64,000 nucleotides of DNA from Lunularia cruciata (GCA_948567375.1 OX419758.1:10979001-11043000); one strand, 5' to 3'; shown: positions 30,962-44,509, numbered from the stretch's first letter. Notes: generated by a model not told the origin, from the letters alone. Numbers and translations are program-made.

Positions 30962-33256
30962 ATATTTTGCCTTTAAAGTACAGACCTTGAGAGAATACAG
31001 ATTACAGATTTCTCATACAGACTCTATGTTACCTTTTTTTCTCTCCCTTGTACGGCTTGATGGGGTCTTCCCATCCTTCATTTTTACTACGCGGTCGCCT
31101 TTTTCCAGAATATGTTGCCTTTAAAGTAGACCTTGAGAGAATCCCCGCATCGGACAACGCTCTTCTTGTAACCACTCAGTTCACGCGTAAACCAGAACAT
31201 TCGAGTCGTAGCTAGAGAAATCAAGAATCGAGATTTCAACCATGTGTAAAGTAATCCAAATTTCTAAACAATTTTTTAATTAAAGCCAGACTATCTTATC
31301 ATTGTATTGTTTTCTTGGATACATGATCATTCCTTCAATGATGGAATTTGGCCCTGTTATCAAAAATACGATAAATTAGGTGCAACGGTTTGATGTTTGT
31401 CTTGCAATGTTAAAAATGCATGTTTGTCTTGCAATGTTCCACCTTTTTTAATTAATTCTGCTACATAATCGTAGTATAATGTACTGTATGTATTCTGTAA
31501 TTAAGTAATTCTTGACACTCGCACGAAACTTCTTGAATCTTCTAAGATAGATTTACTTCATTCGCTACTTGGATACAGATCAGGGCACCTCCACATGCAA
31601 CCAAAGCCATGAAAATGTCATCAACTTGACAACTTGACATCAGAGTTCGGGAATCTCATTTCAAAACTGGATGTTCCTACTCACCTCCTTTCAATCAGAC
31701 TTTACATTAAGAACAAGGAGCCCTCTACAGCAGGTGTTTCATACAAGTCGCTCACTTGAAGAGACATCCCCACAAATCGAAGAAAACTGAAGTAACTCTC
31801 CCCGGCTTGTTAAAGAGTACACCAATTTTAAGAGTACTCAAGAATGAGAGACGGACGTGTCCGGATAACAAAGACGTGACAAACACTCAAATCTAGGGTT
31901 AATGGACAAAGATAAATCTAGTTTATATTTCTTAATTGTCTTCCGTGATTTAAAGACCGCGGTAAGGTTAGAATTTCCATTTGATATAAGTAATAGACTC
32001 ATATGGACTCTATAGACTCTACTTTCTCATATAGACTCTATTGGGACTTAGCACCATTTTACTTTTTTCATCTCTCCCTTGTAGGGTTTGATGGGGTCTT
32101 CCCATCATTCATTCATTTTTTCTACGAGGTCGTCCTCCTTATATCTTTTGGTGTAAGTAATACTGGGTTTGATGGGGTCTTCCCATCCTTCATTTTTTCT
32201 ACGCGGTCGTCCTCCTTGTATCTTTTGGTATAAGTAATACTGCTCTTCGTTCTATTAATTCAAAATCAAAGTTGTTATAAACACTGGGGCAATTACAATA
32301 ATTAGCGTTCTGCAGCTCTGAGAATCGTCAAGCTCCAAGACTCGACATGTCGTGTGTACCAGACCTCCTGACCACTGATTGTGGCCGATAAAGTTCTCAG
32401 TGACTGGAAATGTGCTACGCAAGTTGGTTCGGGCTTGGTAGAGATCTAGCACCCCGAGTACCCACTCTGCGTTTCCGAAGTCATCGATGGGCTATCTGAG
32501 TGACTAAGATCCAGCTAACATTTCGCCTTCGTAGGAAATAGCTGTCACCGTAGTGTACTCGTGCGATCGATGTTGTGGATCCCAATCCTTTAGGCATCAC
32601 AATCAAATACGAGCGAACTTCTTGGGAGCTTGTAACTTGTTCAGAGACAACCGCAGAATGCTGGAAAAGACATTGCTTAATACACAAACGCTAACCTGAA
32701 TCTAGCTTCTTTTACAGGGCTAGACGTGAAGACACGATGTTCCTTTCCCATATCCGACTCGATAAGATAAAAGAGAACTTCGTATATAGATTGCTCGAGT
32801 AAAATCTCCTTTCTAATGCTCTCACTTGTTCCTCTCCCTGTGTCAGAATCGACTGCAGAAAGAATTCTTCATAGAGCTTCCCTTGTTCCTCATTAATATA
32901 ATTCTTTTCTGTATTCTATATACCAAGTATTCTGTGTGCGGAAGCATTGGCAAATAATTTCTCATACGTCTGCTGTGTTCTGAGCTTGCCTCACTTCAAA
33001 GTCGGTCCCCTTCAGCTGAGAGGCAAGGCTTGCGGATGCAAGGGAACAGAGCGCCTATTTTTACAGAGCGGCCCATCTTTACACTTTATCATTCAAACTA
33101 ACTACAACACAGTCAATTATTTCTGCTCTGCAACTCTAAGTCGTGGACCTCAATAGCAGATCTCTTTTTCATTCGTACCTATCTTTACACTTTCCACTCG
33201 AACTAAATGAAACGCAGACAATAAATTCTCTACCCGGCAAAGCTTACAGTCGTTAA
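30962..33256. other. Intergenic region with hairpin-containing repeats
   Basis: No supported gene. It contains a duplicated 'ttgcctttaaagta(ca)gaccttgagagaat' segment at about 30968-31013 and 31116-31141, and three copies of a GATGGGGTCTTCCCATC hairpin unit. Minus-strand ORFs at 32255-32452 and 32481-32687 are short and unrecognised; they could be exons of an unrecognised gene but I cannot support this. Confidence 0.5.
31058..32220 (+). repeat. Three-copy repeat with GATGGGGTCTTCCCATC hairpin
   Basis: Copies start near 31058, 32089 and 32169. Each has 'TTGATGGGGTCTTCCCATC' followed by a T-rich run and TACG(C/A)GGTCG. The inner palindrome GATGGG-GTCTT-CCCATC can form a 6-bp stem with a 5-base loop. 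The last two copies are in tandem with a period of about 80 bp. A related core without the hairpin lies near 26031. Confidence 0.65.
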
Positions 33257-36200
33257 CTATCGCAGAAGACTCCCGCGTTCCACACGTTGCATTCTGTGTA
33301 TCTCTTCCAAATCACAGATGAAACTGCAAAAGGAGACATGAAGCACTTTAGCACGAGGAGGAATTCATGCCAGCGCCTAAACCAAGATCCTAGTCTTCAC
33401 ACATGCACAGCTGATGGTTGATGACGTTCGTTCCACATGAATGCAATCATTCTATACGAAAGATTGAGTTTCAAACTCTTGATTTAATTACCTTGAAGAG
33501 TTATGAACTACTGAACCACCAAGAAGGACGCGAGTCCCATTTTGGGCGGCATTCTGCATTGCAACCAGACGGGCTTCTTCATATGTGGTTCCACCCACAA
33601 CGAAAATTATAACGTCTTGAGGCCTGTCAAACAATCAGGTGTGTCAAATGTGATGTTTGAACAGCTTAAAAGGAGAACTCGCTGCAAAAGGTCACCAGAG
33701 TTAGAAGGTGGATATCACCTACTATATTACGTGTACCAAATTGCGTGAAATTCAATATGCTTTAGAAGTCACTTGTGTAGAATGACAGCACCGCATGGAC
33801 TAAACGTAAAAAGGGAAATCAAGAATATGAAGGATTTACACCTGCCCTGTTGAAAATGATTCCCTACAAAAGGGTAATCAACGTCGCGTAGCCTGCCACG
33901 TACAATATTCTCGATAGTCTGCGCTATAAGTGGTTGATGTTGCGTGTAAACGTTCTCTACACCCTGCTCATTAGCGATAGCAGAAAGATGAGCGATTCAT
34001 ATCAGGGGCTAGGATGTGTTCATGGCTTCTGGGAGTTTGCTGCTTACATATACCAGTTAACAAGGAGCTGGTGTGAGAGAAAAATTGACGACATGATTGA
34101 CAACGAAATGAGAGACAAAAGTGATGTACAGCATGGTATTTATTGGTCCTCCCAAGCCAATCGGTTGGTAGGGTGACAGAACAAAGGTCGCCGCAGGTAC
34201 CAAGTAAATTGGAAACCACAAACTTTCGGGACTAGGAACAGCCGATTGTTGTAGTTGATTAACGAGGAAACAAAATCATAAATTTAGCAGCATGTAGGCA
34301 ACGAGTACAGACCTTGAGGCCCCGAGCCATATTCCGAGCCCGGTTGAAAAGGTCCCTGTTGCCATAGAGATCTCCAGTTCGTTTGTCCACACCACATTGT
34401 CGCAAAAGTGTCTGCACTAGCTGTAGCCGGATCACGAAGCAGTACAGTTGAATTAGTCCAAGATGAAAAAATATTTCATTCCTAATTCTAAGGGACCGAC
34501 CACGGCATAGGCTTTGAAAGGCTGTTTGCGACCATGGAGTCCAAGTAAGCCAGCTACGAGATCTCATGAAAAAGGCTATTCCAAAACTTGCTCCCGCACT
34601 CATTCGAAAGCTCTTCACTGAGACTAAACAAATCAAATGTCCTACACAGAGAATCCTTACCCCGGACTTCCATCTGTTAGATCTTGCTCCGAATCTGGAT
34701 ATCAGTTGCTCCACCGATTGAGGACTCTCTTTCTCATACCTCAGGGCATACAGCATAACCAGGCGTAACCGATCGATCTCTGTCACTCGATCATTATTTA
34801 AGTGCTGCACAACAGCCTTCATGCCCCAGTTTCCTCGCTGTTAGTTAGTCAACGTGATCCACGACAGCAGTTGAGAGAAAGATATTGGAAGGACAGTTGA
34901 ATGATGCACATCGGTACTCATGACATGGGTCCGAAGCAACAGTGCGGAACATTTGTGTACTTAGACTTTCTATGCATAAGCAAGCCTACACCGACTATCG
35001 CCACTCTTTGATTGCTTTGAGTCGAAAGATAATGTTATATTAACCTCATATTGAGCTGGCTGCCCTGCTGTGCAAGCTAATTCTTGCTCTGTTTGCGACA
35101 CGGACATCAACTGCCGTTCATCAACTATCCGGCTCATTTCAGTCATCAAGGTCACATGCTTCGAAACACCACCTTGCTGCTTGCGATACTCTGGATAGTT
35201 TTCAACAAACTTCACCATGTCCTCTGCACAAAAGAACATCATACTTCACTCTTCAACTAAAAGAGTAGAGACCAAAGAAACGGTGGGTATAGATGCCCGG
35301 GTATAAACTACATCTAAGGCTTTCAACGCCCAGACACTCTGCAGTTCAATCAGAGTCTCGACCGAGTGGACACTAGATATTACATTATATTTGACAAATA
35401 CTGCTCCCCATTCTTACACGAACTAATTTACGTGTGTATCAATATGTGACTACTTCTATTCTAGTCAAACAGGACATACAACATACCCAGAGACTGTATG
35501 TTTTGATTGCTCTTAGCCCTCGATTGAAATTCATCTACCATCCTCTTGATGTTAGCTCCAAGGTCACCAAAATTTTCGTACATGTTACTTTTGAAAAACG
35601 AGTCTTGCTCTGACGATAGGACCACCTCCTGAAGGTACAGCAAAGACATACCCAGAGTTTCTTTTCAGCTTATTGTTGCCGAAATTTCGTGAAGCTATCT
35701 TGTATGGAGAAAGAAATAACTTATTTTCGGAAAATCATGCAGTGCACTCACAATTCATGACCTTCGGAGCAAAGAGCATGAACCTAGATCCAAACATTCT
35801 TCTTTACGATTAACCTCGGAGGCCATGGCAAAAGGTCCCGCATAACCAAGTGGTCTCATATTATTGAACTAACACCACAATACCAATTGGCTCAGGCATC
35901 TCTTTGCGTCTTTTCTCAGTGGGTCACAAACCTGCAAATCTTTAGGAACTTTAGGTAAGTTCTTCAGATCCACTCGATTATCCTGAATCCCCAGTAGCTC
36001 GTGCACCATAGCCTGGAAAGAATTCCCAGAATTTGATTAGCTTTACATCTCAGATCATGAGTTCAACCAAACTCAATGTAAGATTTTCTTCCGTTTACTT
36101 TAACCTTGTGGATACTCCACCGAGGCTGCCATCAAATAGTTCCTACACATGTGTGTGCATAAAGATACAGTGAAACGACTGTCCCGCACAATGGTACCTG

Positions 36201-38112
36201 ATAAGTCCACTGATTCAGCAACGGGGTTACTGGATCGTCTCTTCTGTCAATGACCAGCAACAACGGAGCAACTTCTGACCGCCTGAAATCAAATAAAGCA
36301 TTCTCTTGTTCGTACATCAATTTCTACAGACCACAAAGAAACCAGTCAGGGTTTTGCTACAGAGCTGTAGTCTACAGGAGAGATATTTTGCCAAATGACG
36401 CAAGCTCGCATGCATCATTCTCGAAATATGTTATATGCAACTGGAGAACCATCCAAATGAAAACCCGACATTTCTCTATAAGAGAGCAGGATGGGATATA
36501 AATAACTAGAGACTTAGGTGAATGGTGGATATGACCTCGGTAGAAAAAAAGGTTATTGTTGCCTTCCCCTTCTACCGACAGAAACTTTCTAGTCTACTGG
36601 CCTCAGGGAAGTCAGTAGTAACCAATGGTACCCTAGAAGCTTACCGCTGCATCTTGAGCAACTCTTTTGGCAATTTCAGAGCTCCTCTGGAATCTAATGG
36701 CAGGTCGTCTCTTCATTGACAAAAATACGGCTGCTATTCCTTCTACGATGCGATCACAAGCCAGTTGAGTATTTTGAGGGTCCAAGACAGTTGGCAGCAT
36801 GCAAAGATAGTTGGAGGCCAAATTGAGAGTAAAGTGATATGGGTCAATTGCAAAGTAGTCCGCATAGAATTCCTGCCAAAACAGAAGAGCATTAGCACTG
36901 ATCATTTCTCACACAAACAGAGTCAATAGTCAAGAGTCAACGTAGTCAATACTCGTGTACTTATAAGTAAAACAGGAGAGTTTGCTCTCTGTCACTATTG
37001 TGGCTTCCTTCTGAATTCTGTAGAAGGTAGTCCGAAAGACTATGAGATACAACACGAACCAAATTTACCTGCACTTGCTGAACAACCTCATGTGCATCTG
37101 AATCTGCCAGAATCTGGATGTGAGAAGGTTTCAGGAAGTTGGAGAAAACTGCAAAGTAGACCAAAAACCTCGGGTTAGAACCTTAAGAACTCCTGCGAGT
37201 GTCACCACCAACCCAGGAAACTCTTTCTCAATTTTCCTGCGTCTGATACGTTCCAGAAACTCTGGCAACACGTGAGCAAGGTTCCAGGCAACATTCTCCA
37301 TCCAACAAGACTAATGACTCTCACAAAAGATTTCTTTCAGAGGATTACTGTCCTAGAAATCTCAACCAGTCTTCAGTCAACCAGCACTGATAGTTCAATA
37401 ACTACATTATTAACAATAAAATGTAAGTCCTACTAGAGGAACAATGCATCGGTCTGTTATTACTACCTGGACCCTCCTTTTTCTTTTGACTTGAGAAAAT
37501 ATAGTTTCGAATTCATCCCTACCCATGGAGAGAATGTCCACATACATAGATGGAACTCGCCAAATCGTGGGCTAGTCAAATGCCGTTTGAGATGGTTGAT
37601 ATTCTCCCCAGTAGGCCGCAGGAACGCCACTGCCTTGAGGTGCGTCATCACCTCTTTGGCTTGAGCGTCCACTTTCTCCACCAAAAAGACCTCTCTCTGC
37701 AGAAGGTCAGACTGGCTCAAAGCAACACTCATAATACCAACCTGCCGCGGAAAAACACCTTGTTAGCTGCTGGGAACAAAGCAAAGCAAAACTGCAGAAT
37801 GGCATACTCCTATGACACAATTCTGACTTAGGTCATCGCTGAAGGACAAATTGCGGTAGATCGGGTGCTTGAAACCATCAAATTAAAAAATAAAAATGAA
37901 GAAACCCATAGTAAGCATATCACAACAAACAATTCGACTCGTAAACTCCATTTTCCATCCAGATCTTCAAACTGAACAGATCGGAAGCACAGACAGAAAA
38001 AATCCTCGAAGAAATCTCGTACCGTGTGGCTGTCAAGCAGAAGCACTTTCATCCCATTGAGGTCGTGGAGCATTCGGTTGACATAATCCCGCACAGCTCC
38101 TACGAGCACCAT
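33257..38112 (-). CDS. VPS45: VPS45, Sec1/Munc18 protein of endosomal SNARE assembly (13 exons)
   Basis: Exons on the minus strand: 38112-38023, 37741-37546, 37148-37069, 36872-36645, 36323-36198, 36012-35932, 35628-35487, 35223-35045, 34816-34661, 34420-34313, 33963-33842, 33623-33492 and 33323-33257 (stop TAG). All introns are GT-AG and phases add up. The total is 1707 nt and 568 residues, essentially the plant family length (Arabidopsis 569, from memory). Diagnostic stretches are [15 protein letters not shown] at the start, [68 protein letters not shown] and [12 protein letters not shown]; the C-terminus is [13 protein letters not shown]45 binds Tlg2/SYP4-type syntaxins and promotes SNARE assembly at the trans-Golgi network and endosome. 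It appears intact and uses CAA/CAG for Gln throughout, which shows the host uses the standard code. Confidence 0.95.
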
Positions 38113-39237
38113 TTTGCTCGATCGCAGTTCTCCACTCCGCTTTCTTCCGATTCCCCTGAGAGCCTGTTTGCATATCGATCGGCCCCTGTCAGAAGAACAG
38201 GACACTCGACGATCCGAAGACGGTCTCAATTATCACTCGGGAAGAAAGTCCGGCATTTTCCCGGACGTTTTTTAACGTATTTCCGGCCGTCAAAAAGTGG
38301 AGTCCCGCAAAAGTACGAACCTTCCCCCCCTTGGTGGGTGTTCGCTTTGCATGGCTCCTTAGAATTTGATAGATGAATAAATTTCACTTGAAGAAAAAAT
38401 TCTTAAGTAAATTGTACATTAATTAATTACACAGCAAATTCTCCATGAATTAACGTGGTTTTCAGAGCTCATAACATTACTTCTGCTTAAAGCCTTTTCT
38501 ATATTTGGCAATAAAATTTGCTATCTAAAGTGTATTATTCATTGTTTGTCATAGTTTTGTCTTGGTGAGCGCACAAGGTGTGTAACGGAATTGAAATCAT
38601 ATTTTAGTCGTTTTGTCTTATATTCCATTATTTGACTAAAACAATGGAACCATCTATGTTTGTTGTGATATATTCCGTAGTACTTTTTTCGCAAAACAAA
38701 TTCAAAGTTTGAGTTTCGTAGTATATCCTTAATATGAATTGAAGTCGTATTTTAGTTGTGAGACTGTCTTTAATAAAAGATAACTTAGCATACAATCTCC
38801 AAAGCATACTCCATAGTCGTATTAAGAAAAAAAATTTACTTTGCATTGTTTATGAAACAAAGTGGAATGAATATAAATGTATCAAGCATCGCTCTAAATG
38901 AATGAATAGCGGATTTAATGTACGTTCCCATTAATCACTAGAGCATCGACTCAGATAGAACATTCTTTTCTACATGAAAAACATGAAATAAATTTATTAA
39001 TTAGTTAATTAAACTATTACCCCTATGTGAAGTCGAATCCCTACTGCCTCCTTGAAAGAGAGTGGGTCCTAGGCCTCTAGACAATAATGGAAGATGAAAA
39101 GTAGTTCACACTTGGAGTATTATATTAATCACTAGTAGTTACCCAACAAAATACATTAAGTGAAGATGAGAATGAAAAATAGATTGTAGAATGCAAGAAA
39201 GGTGATGGCTTTCAAGATTCTAGATGCAAGTTATTTA
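38113..39237. other. AT-rich intergenic region upstream of VPS45
   Basis: The first ~250 bp are less AT-rich and probably hold the VPS45 promoter and 5' leader. The rest is AT-rich with no supported gene. Confidence 0.45.
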
Positions 39238-39425
39238 TGGTACCCACATTTTTTTGGTTTTGGTTAGTTTTGTACATTTGATGTGGAACTAAATCCATTT
39301 TAGGCAAAGAAGAGGGAGAAATCAAGTTTCTGGCAAACAAAAAGAAATATTACTTTGGGTAAAAACCTATTAGTCGTTGGGCCAGAACCAAAGCCAAAGT
39401 AAGAAGACTTTGCCTTGGAGTGATA
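39238..39425 (+). mobile_element. CCE-4 remnant, left end
   Basis: The segment begins TGGTACCCACATTTTTTTGG, matching the left end of CCE-3 (TGTGGTACCCATATTTTTTTG). After about 190 bp it is interrupted by the GYP element. The matching right end is at 49073-49680. Confidence 0.55.
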
Positions 39426-40121
39426 TGTAACACCCATTTGTGCATGTGTGTGCCATTGTGATATTTAGCTTGGTATTACAAGTACTTGAGAGATATTATT
39501 TATATAGAGATAAAGGATGGTTCTACATTAGTTATGATTAGCTAAAGTTAGTCATAGCTAAGATAGAAGATAGAGGTGACCTTACTTTAGAGGAAGTGGA
39601 AAAGATGAGCACTACTATTTTGGATCCTAGTGTGTTGACTTGGTATTATTTCTAGGTGTTTGGCTTTGAGGAAAGAGTTAAGAACTCTTGGGCCCGCAAG
39701 TCTTTTTGCTTTGGATTCTTCTATAGTCCAACAATAGCCCATGTGAAGGAATCCTTGACTTAGTGGTCGAGTCAAGATAAGATCCATGCTTAGTGGAATA
39801 TGCCCATGTGGATGGATATTCCTTTATACTTTTTGACTTTACTTGACTTTTAGCCTAGTAACTTGAGTTACTCCAATAATTAGTAACTTTGGTGCGTAAC
39901 TATTTCACAAGTATATAAACAAGGGGTGAGGAAGTACTCATCTTCCTTTCATTTGCAATGTTCTCTCTCTCATTGAGTTCTCTAGTGAGCAATGTCTTGA
40001 GTCTTGGAGTGTTAGCCTTGGAGGAGTATGATGGAGTTGAGGTTCCTTGCCTTCTTAGTCCTTGGTGCGCTACCATAATAATCATCAGAGGTCCATCTTG
40101 AGTGAGAGACAAGCCAGCTCA
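39426..40121 (+). repeat. GYP long terminal repeat, plus-strand copy
   Basis: This LTR of about 696 bp begins TGTAACACCCATTTGTGC and ends near CTCA, directly before a primer-binding site. A TATA-like 'gtatataaac' lies at about 39911. The same sequence in reverse complement forms 48396-49072 and, in part, 41837-41969. Confidence 0.75.
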
Positions 40122-40127
40122 TATTTT

Positions 40128-40147
40128 TGGTTCTGTTGCCGAGACCT
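40128..40147 (+). other. GYP primer-binding site, tRNA-Asp-like (plus copy)
   Basis: TGGTTCTGTTGCCGAGACC resembles the complement of the 3' end of plant tRNA-Asp (TGGCGCCGTTGCCGGGG). It lies 6 bp after the LTR. Confidence 0.6.
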
Positions 40148-41836
40148 CTCTAGAAGGCAAGATAATGTTCCGCGTACAATTTTATATTAGACAGAAGGAG
40201 GCTTTGAGAGCTTACTTAGAGAGAACTTTAGGGGAGGAGAGGGTTGAACTTATGTTAGAGAATTTGGGCCCATTTGTATACCTTGTAGTTCATTATGATG
40301 TCGTTGAGGTGATTTTGTACATCTTGTACACTTGAGAGGATTTGGAGAGATTGTGTGAGGTGGGTTGCAAATTTTAGAGATTAAGGTGATTTTGGGCAAA
40401 ATCTCAAGTTTGAGATCTGGACTTGAAATTTCTACACATGATATTTTGGGTAATTTTTCAGTCAGCACACTTGAAATTATTGTGATAGCTACTATGTGCA
40501 CTGGGTTAAAATTTTTGAAAGTTGATAGGGTAAATTGCTCCCGCAATTGCATGCTCTCTAGAAAATTGTACAGAGTATGTCATTTCTTCAATTTTCAATA
40601 GATTATGCTAAACTTTCCAAGAAAATTTAGTGCATTGTATACTACCTGTTGACACAAAAATTAGACAAAGATCATTCTTGAGTAGAGAGTTATAAGTTTT
40701 TAAAGTGAGGGGGTGGTTTTTAGACCAATTCTGAAATATGTGTGCTAAATAAAAAGGTGCCTAAGCCAAATGGCTCAATGAAAAGATCTGAAAATTTGCA
40801 AGGAGGGACGCCTTGGAGTTTTGATCAAGTGTGAAACATTCAGAGAATATGACATACCAATTGCAAGATTTGATTGACGTTGTGAGAAAAGGTCAATTAT
40901 GGAGAGTTTAGATTTCATGCATGAGGAGTGTGAGAGCAACAAAAAGCATGTTTCAATGTTAGACAAAAAACATGTTAGACTCATCTTGGGAACATGGACG
41001 GTCACCAAGAGTGGAAATTGAGGCTATGCAAGGTCCTCCAAGGGTTTGAAGTGATTCTAGTGGTGGATTTGAGGAGAAGAGAGTTTAGAATAGAATTTGA
41101 AGAGAGTGTTTAGACGATCAAAAAACCTACACCACTTTGAAGAAAGAGCGAGTCTTAGTGTTTTTTATGTAGAGAGAAGGAACATAAGGTAAGTTCATGT
41201 CTATTGACTTTTGAGAGTAAGAGATTGAGAGAAAGGAGAGGCTTACTTGACTTGGGTTTGCATGTTTGACCTTTTTTATCAAGATTGGGAGGGAGAAGAT
41301 CTAGGACCAAGGAGTTGTGTGAGGTTTGTGGAGTGGAAGGACTTCCAAAAGGACATGAGTGTAGTGGAATAAAAGCACTTTTGGAGACTTTGGTGAAGGA
41401 TCTTGGAGAGAGTCTTAGGATAACTACATAAATACTACCTCTTCATCAGCTTGTTCTCAAGATCAATGATGGAGATAATCTTTCAACTTATGGATAAACT
41501 CTCCATGAGATTTTGATTAATATGCACTCTAGGATTTGATGTTGCTATAGAAATCTTAGAATAACCTGAACCTTTTGTGTTCCCTAGAGTGGATTATTCT
41601 CAGATAGTGTTAGTCATGTAAATACTCTATTAGTTATAGAGTGAGAGAAAAGAAAAGGAAAAAAAGAAAACAATTGAGAGAAGAGAAAGATAGTGAGGGG
41701 TTAAGATGGGGAAACTTCCGGTTTTCTTTAGCAAGGATGGAGAAGATGTGGAGGCCTTTGTGAGAGACTTCAAGAGAGCTTACATAGGAAACAATGAGAG
41801 GAGGAAGAATAAGTGGGCCTTATTATTACCAAATTA
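40148..41836 (+). pseudogene. GYP leader and gag start, plus-strand copy, truncated
   Basis: This is collinear with the minus-strand copy (48370-46700) but ends after about 45 codons of gag (KLPVFFSKDGEDVEAF, RDFKRAYIGNNERRKNKW). At 41836 the gag frame stops abruptly and joins minus-strand LTR sequence. The leader zinc-knuckle ORF is present but broken. Confidence 0.7.
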
Positions 41837-41969
41837 GCTATGACTAACTCTAGCTAATCATTACTAATGTAGAACCATCCTTTATCTCTATATAAATAAT
41901 ATCTCTCAAGTACTTGTAATACTAAGGTAAATATCACAATACCACATACATGCACAAATGGGTGTTATA
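41837..41969 (-). repeat. GYP 3' LTR, first ~133 bp only
   Basis: On the minus strand this begins TATAACACCCATTTGTGC, directly after a purine-rich CCGGGGTAAA tract (41970-41980), and breaks at the junction with the plus-strand fragment. Confidence 0.7.
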
Positions 41970-42029
41970 TTTACCCCGGACTAAGTTTTCACTTTGTCCT
42001 CAAAGTGAAAGTCTCTCTACCTTCTATGG

Positions 42030-44509
42030 TACATCTTCAACTCATCACGGTTAATCTTATCAAAGTGTCTTCCTCCCAACTCCTTGAGATCATAGGTGTA
42101 ACTGCCCTACACCTTCTCCACTATGAAAGGTCCAAAGTACTTAGGCAAAAACTTCTTTTGCACTCTCTTGTATCAAATAAAATCAAACAACATTATCCAA
42201 TCACCTTCTTTGAAAGGCTCCACCTTCTTCTTGCCTTGCCTCTTGTCATAGCTCTCCTTTTGTTTCCTTTGGGCTTGCTACACTTGAACCATAGCAACTA
42301 ATCTTGCCTCTTCCAACTCCATGAGTTGATCCTTCCTTGACTTCTCTGCATCACCTCCTTGTGCTTTCTTCAATCTCCTATGAATGCTTTGGAAGGTAGG
42401 AAGATCAAAGTAATAGGTAAGGTAGACTCAATACTATATACCAATTGAAATGGAGAATATCCGGTGGAAGTCTTCATGTTTGTCCTATACTCCCACAAAA
42501 TTGCATGAATCCTCTTGTCCCAATGATGTTTAGCCCCCTCCATTTCTGCATCTTTGGCCAACATCATGCACATGGTTCTCTCTGCCAAGCCATTGGAATT
42601 TGGCTTATATGATGTAGTTACTCTATGTGTGATAGAGAAATGTCATAGCATGGCTGTAGTAATGCTTCTTGTAAACTCTTCTCTTCTATCAAAAACCAAC
42701 TCCAAAGGGCATCCAAACCTAGTGATAATGCGTTCATAAAGAAATCTACCCACTTCATCTTCATTCTTGTCCCTCAATGGTCTAGCCTCAACCCACTTGG
42801 TAAGGTAATCAGTAACTACCACAATGTACCGATTGTTCCTTGGGTTTCTATTGAGAGGACCTATAAAATCAATTCCCCACTTCTCAAAAGTTCCTAGCAA
42901 TGGAATTGATCTAAGTGGTGGAGTGGATGTAGAATTTCTAGCAAAAGCTTGACAAACATGACAAGTTTTGCAATAATCAAGACAATCCTTGAAAATCCTT
43001 CTCCAATGGTAACCTGCATCTAGAATCTTGAAAGTAGTTACCTTTCCTACAAAGTGTCCTCCACATACTAAACCTTCCTGAAACTCCTTTATGAGTAGGA
43101 TAGACTCTTCCTTACCCACTGCTCTTCGAAGTAGACCATCTGCTCCTTGGTGAAAAAGAATATCATCCACCATTGTGTAAGGTCTAGATCTTGCTGTAAG
43201 GGCCTTCCCCTCCCTAGCATGCATCCCTTCTGGATAGTTACCTCTTGTCACAAAATCCACAATCTCCTTGTACTCCATTGGAACCTCTTGAGTGATTGAG
43301 ATTGTCGTGAGCTCCTCATCCGAGAAGGAATCATCCATTGGCTCATCTCCATCATGATCATAGGCTCTAGATAAAAAAATCAGCATTTGCATGTTTCTTT
43401 CTTGGCCTATCCTCAATGGTGTAGTCATACTCAGACAAGAGTATCATCCACCTTGCTATTCTCCCTTCAACATTAGGCTTGTTGAAGATGTACTTCAAAG
43501 CCTTGTGATCCGTGACAATGGTGGCTTTCCCTCCAATCAAGTAGTGTCTAAACTTCTTGAGACTAAAACTCATTGCCAACTCTTCTCTCTCTGTGACAGA
43601 GTAATTCTTCTTTGTTGAAACCATCTACCTACTAGCATAAGCTATTGGATGATCATGCCCATCTTGGTCTAATTGACTAAGAGTGCATCCTATAGCTACA
43701 TTAGAAGCATCAGTGTAGAGGATGAAAGGCTTACTCCAATCTGGTTTAGCAAGAATTGGAGCTACAACAAGGGATTGCTTGAGCTCCTCAAAAGCTTTGA
43801 GAGCCTTCTTGTCCTCTAAAATCACCATGTAATCTACACACTTCTTCATGTAGATGGTCAATGCATAAGCCTTGTTGGAAAATGAGAAGATGAACCTCTT
43901 GTAATATCCAACCATCCCCAAGAATTGGTGTAACTTTGTCAAGCTTGAAGGGAATGGAAGGTCTGAGATTTTCCTCACCTTCTCAGGATCAACTGCTATT
44001 CCATCCTTGGAGATGATGTGCCCTAAAAGTAGACCTTCTTCACATCCAAAAATTCACTTCTCTGGGTTGAGTGATGCATTTGCATCATCCAAGCATTGCA
44101 AGACCTTGATTAGGTGCTCAAAGTGCTCCTCCTTCCTCCCATAGCCACAAAAGTCATCAATGAAGTCTCTCACAAATTTCCCAATGAAAGGTTCAAATAC
44201 CTTGTTCATGAACCGTTGGAATGTGGTTGGAGCATTGCAAAGCCCAAAAGGAATGACCTTGAAAGCGTAAGTTCCCCAAGGTGTGGTGAATGTGGTGAGT
44301 TGTTGATGCTCAGGTGCAATCTTGATTTGGTTATATCCACTATAACCATCTCCAAAACTGTACCTCTCATGACTTGCAACCTCCTCCAAGATCTCATCAA
44401 TGAATGGCAATGGGTAGTAGTCCTTCTTGGTAACAACATTGAGCTTCTTGTAATCCACACATACCCGAAGCTTGCCATTCTTTTTCTTCACAATGACAAT
44501 TGGAGACAC
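42030..44509 (-). pseudogene. GYP pol: RT, RNase H, integrase with GPY/F tail
   Basis: RT (44509-43980) has SPIVIVKKKNGKLRVCVDY, PFGLCNAPTTFQR and the catalytic box as FIDDF. RNase H (43978-43367) has LYTDASNVAIG and VTEREELAM. The integrase (43428-42370) has an H..H..C..C zinc domain (GGHFVGKV...CHVCQ), the first Asp in GIDFIGP, an Asp in FDRREEF and Glu in SNGLAERTM. Near 42100 a GPF segment (KYFGPFIVEKV) resembles the GPY/F integrase tail. No chromodomain or PHD finger follows. In-frame stops lie at 44054, 43625 and 42643, and there is one frame change near 43400. The element is recent but inactive. Confidence 0.85.

Noticed and set aside
35461..35487. Exon 7 of VPS45 extending to 35461
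   Set aside because: Joining at 35487 (donor GTATGT) to 35223 restores the expected Glu-Asp-Met and the correct frame; the extension is intron.
33418..36719. Several 60-85 codon plus-strand ORFs (for example 33934-34176, 36250-36501)
   Set aside because: They lie antisense to VPS45 exons and introns, and have no recognisable domains.
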